A stretch of 64,000 bases of DNA from Acridotheres tristis. Lineage: Eukaryota; Chordata; Aves; Passeriformes; Sturnidae. Below are positions 62,520 through 64,000 of the stretch, piece by piece; the stretch's first letter is position 1, and every line of letters starts with the position of its first letter. Under the pieces are notes generated by a model that did not search any database, was not told the origin of the DNA, and worked only from the letters and a program-made list of their open reading frames with translations. The DNA is taken from NCBI GenBank assembly GCA_037013685.1, contig CM072897.1:18922143-18986142 (forward strand), given 5' to 3'. Position numbers and translations under genes: made by a program.

Positions 62520-62845
62520 ATGGAAATGGGATTGGGAATGGGAATGGGGTGGGATTGTGGTGGGATTGGGATGGGATTTATAGGATTTGGATTTTATTTG
62601 GAATCAGGATTGGGATGGGATTGATGGGATTGGAAATGGAATTGGGATAGGATTGGGATGGGATTGATGGGGTTGGGAATGGGATTGGGATGGGATTGGG
62701 ATTGGGAATGGAACTGGGATTGGAATAGGATTGGATTGGGATGGGATTGATGGGGTTGGGAATGGGATGCGATGGGATTGATGGGATTAGGAATAGGAAT
62801 GGAATTGGGAATGAGATTGAGATGGGTTTGATGGGATGGGACGCC
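62520..62845. repeat. GGGATTGGGATGGGATTGAT-type repeat (LOXL1 intron 1)
   Basis: Words GGGATT, GGGATG and TTGATG repeat loosely for 0.3 kb. Confidence 0.88.
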
Positions 62846-62867
62846 AGAATCCCTTCACTCCGGGTGT

Positions 62868-63232
62868 CCCCATTCCCATTCCCATTCCCATTCCCATCCC
62901 CATTCCCATTCCCATCCCCACTCCCACTCCCACTCCCACTCCCCTTCCCATTCCCACTCCCATTCCCATTCCCATTCCCATCCCCATTCCCATCCCCATT
63001 CCCATCCCCATTCCCATTCCCATTCCCATCCCCATTCCCATTCCCATTCCCATCCCCACTCCCACTCCCACTCCCATTCCCATTCCCATTCCCATTCCCA
63101 TTCCCATCCCCATTCCCATTCCCATCCCCATTCCCACTCCCACTCCCATTCCCATTCCCAATCCCATCCCCATTCCCATCCCCATCCCCATTCCCATCCC
63201 CATCCCCATCCCCATTCCCATTCCCATGGCTC
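62868..63232. repeat. CCCATT/CCCATC/CCCACT hexamer repeat (LOXL1 intron 1)
   Basis: About 60 hexamers run with almost no interruption. The G-rich minus strand has regularly spaced GGG runs. Frames on both strands are artefacts. Confidence 0.96.
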
Positions 63233-64000
63233 CTGTCCTCCCCTGCTCCTGCTTTTCCTCGGCTCCCTGTGGGATTTTCCCCCTGATCCCGGCACTCCTG
63301 CACAACCAGGGGCTGATTATCCCAATTTTCCCTGGGAACAGACAGAAATCTCCTCTGGCAGCTCCCGGGGCTTCCAGAGGGGCCGGGTGGGAAAACCAAA
63401 CCTTTTCCTGCTGGGATTGTCCCAATCCGGGGACGATTTTCCTTGGATTTCTGGGAAGCAGGAAAATGCTGGCTCAGCAAAACCCCCAGGAATTTGGGGT
63501 GGGGACAATTCCAGAGGTGGGGATCCCAGATCCCGATATCCCACGAATTCCAGAGGTTTGAACCCCAAAAGGAGGCGTAAGATCCTATAAAAACCACGGG
63601 GCCATCCCAGGGCGAAATCCAGAGGGAAAGGGGAAAATCCAAATCCCATAAAACTCCCCGTTGGTCCGGGAGTCGGATTTCGCTCCGGAGCTTCCAAGAA
63701 TTCCTTATAAACAACAGCAGGGAGGGAAAAAAGTTTCTGAAATGACGGAAAACGTTCCCTTGGCTGGCCCGGGGTGGTTTTCCATGTTTTTTTTTTTTTT
63801 TGTTAAGGATTTTTTTAAGGGATGGGGGAGAAGTTTTTCCGAGCTCTCCCGGTTGTTTTTTGGGTTTTTTTTGGGTCCCCCTTGGGAATTACATCAGTGG
63901 GAATGGGGCAGGAAATGAGCTCCAAAGGAATGACGTGATCCCTCCCGGGAAGGCAGGCCCAGAAACAAGGAGGCATTGTTCTCCTTTCCAGGGAAAAACG
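63233..64000. other. LOXL1 intron 1, non-repetitive end of the window
   Basis: Single-copy intron with a T-run at about 63787-63802. No exon seen. Confidence 0.5.

Noticed and set aside
59348..64000. Second LOXL1 exon with the start of the catalytic domain
   Set aside because: I searched for PDLVPDPNYVQ-like and copper-site WEWHSCHQHYH-like translations and found none; the region is intron and repeats.
1..64000. A bacterial, phage or viral system
   Set aside because: All recognisable coding sequence is spliced or single-exon vertebrate genes; there are no operons, ribosome binding sites, integrases or viral genes.

Overview
This window looks like vertebrate nuclear DNA, most likely a bird and probably a songbird microchromosome segment homologous to chicken chromosome 10. 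The evidence is spliced genes with GT-AG introns, very GC-rich coding third positions, four recognisable vertebrate genes in a conserved neighbourhood (STRA6, ISLR, ISLR2, LOXL1), and introns and spacers filled with minisatellites. I recognised no interspersed transposon, tRNA, rRNA or prokaryotic feature. The species call is inference; the gene calls rest on translated sequence compared with what I know of the families.

Layout. Positions 1-9365 are the 5' flank of STRA6: a 0.7 kb polypyrimidine tract followed by about a dozen minisatellite blocks, with a possible non-coding exon near 5.06-5.30 kb. STRA6 (retinol-binding-protein receptor, + strand) has 17 coding exons from 9401 to 34408. They join in phase into a 671-codon reading frame plus stop, close to the 667 residues of human STRA6. 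Nearly every intron carries its own tandem-repeat family. ISLR (- strand, 37616-38863, 415 residues) lies tail-to-tail with STRA6. A 10 kb spacer of tandem repeats (39.97-48.7 kb) separates it from ISLR2 (- strand, 49135-51243, 702 residues), which has a CpG-rich promoter region and a predicted non-coding first exon near 52.1-52.85 kb. LOXL1 (+ strand) begins at 58057. Only its first coding exon (signal peptide plus propeptide, about 430 codons) is in the window; the catalytic exons lie beyond the right edge, and 59.35-64 kb is its first intron.

Function. STRA6 is the plasma-membrane retinol channel/receptor for RBP4. ISLR and ISLR2 are paralogous LRR-plus-Ig surface proteins, one with a GPI-type C-terminus and one with a transmembrane helix. 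LOXL1 is a secreted lysyl oxidase that cross-links elastin. They are neighbours by ancestry, not members of one pathway.

Most unusual structure. Tandem repeats have reshaped STRA6 in three visible ways. (1) Homologous arrays sit in inverted orientation in introns 4 and 6 (around exons 5-6) and in introns 2 and 8 (around exons 3-8), giving nested inverted repeats in the pre-mRNA. (2) Exon edges have been copied into neighbouring arrays: the 5' end of exon 6 with its acceptor twice in intron 5, and the 3' end of exon 13 with its donor three times in intron 13. (3) Several repeat units carry splice-site-like sequences. Separately, a 12-bp minisatellite of about 440 bp is read in frame inside the LOXL1 propeptide exon, and two large ATC/ATCC arrays lie in opposite orientation on either side of ISLR-ISLR2.
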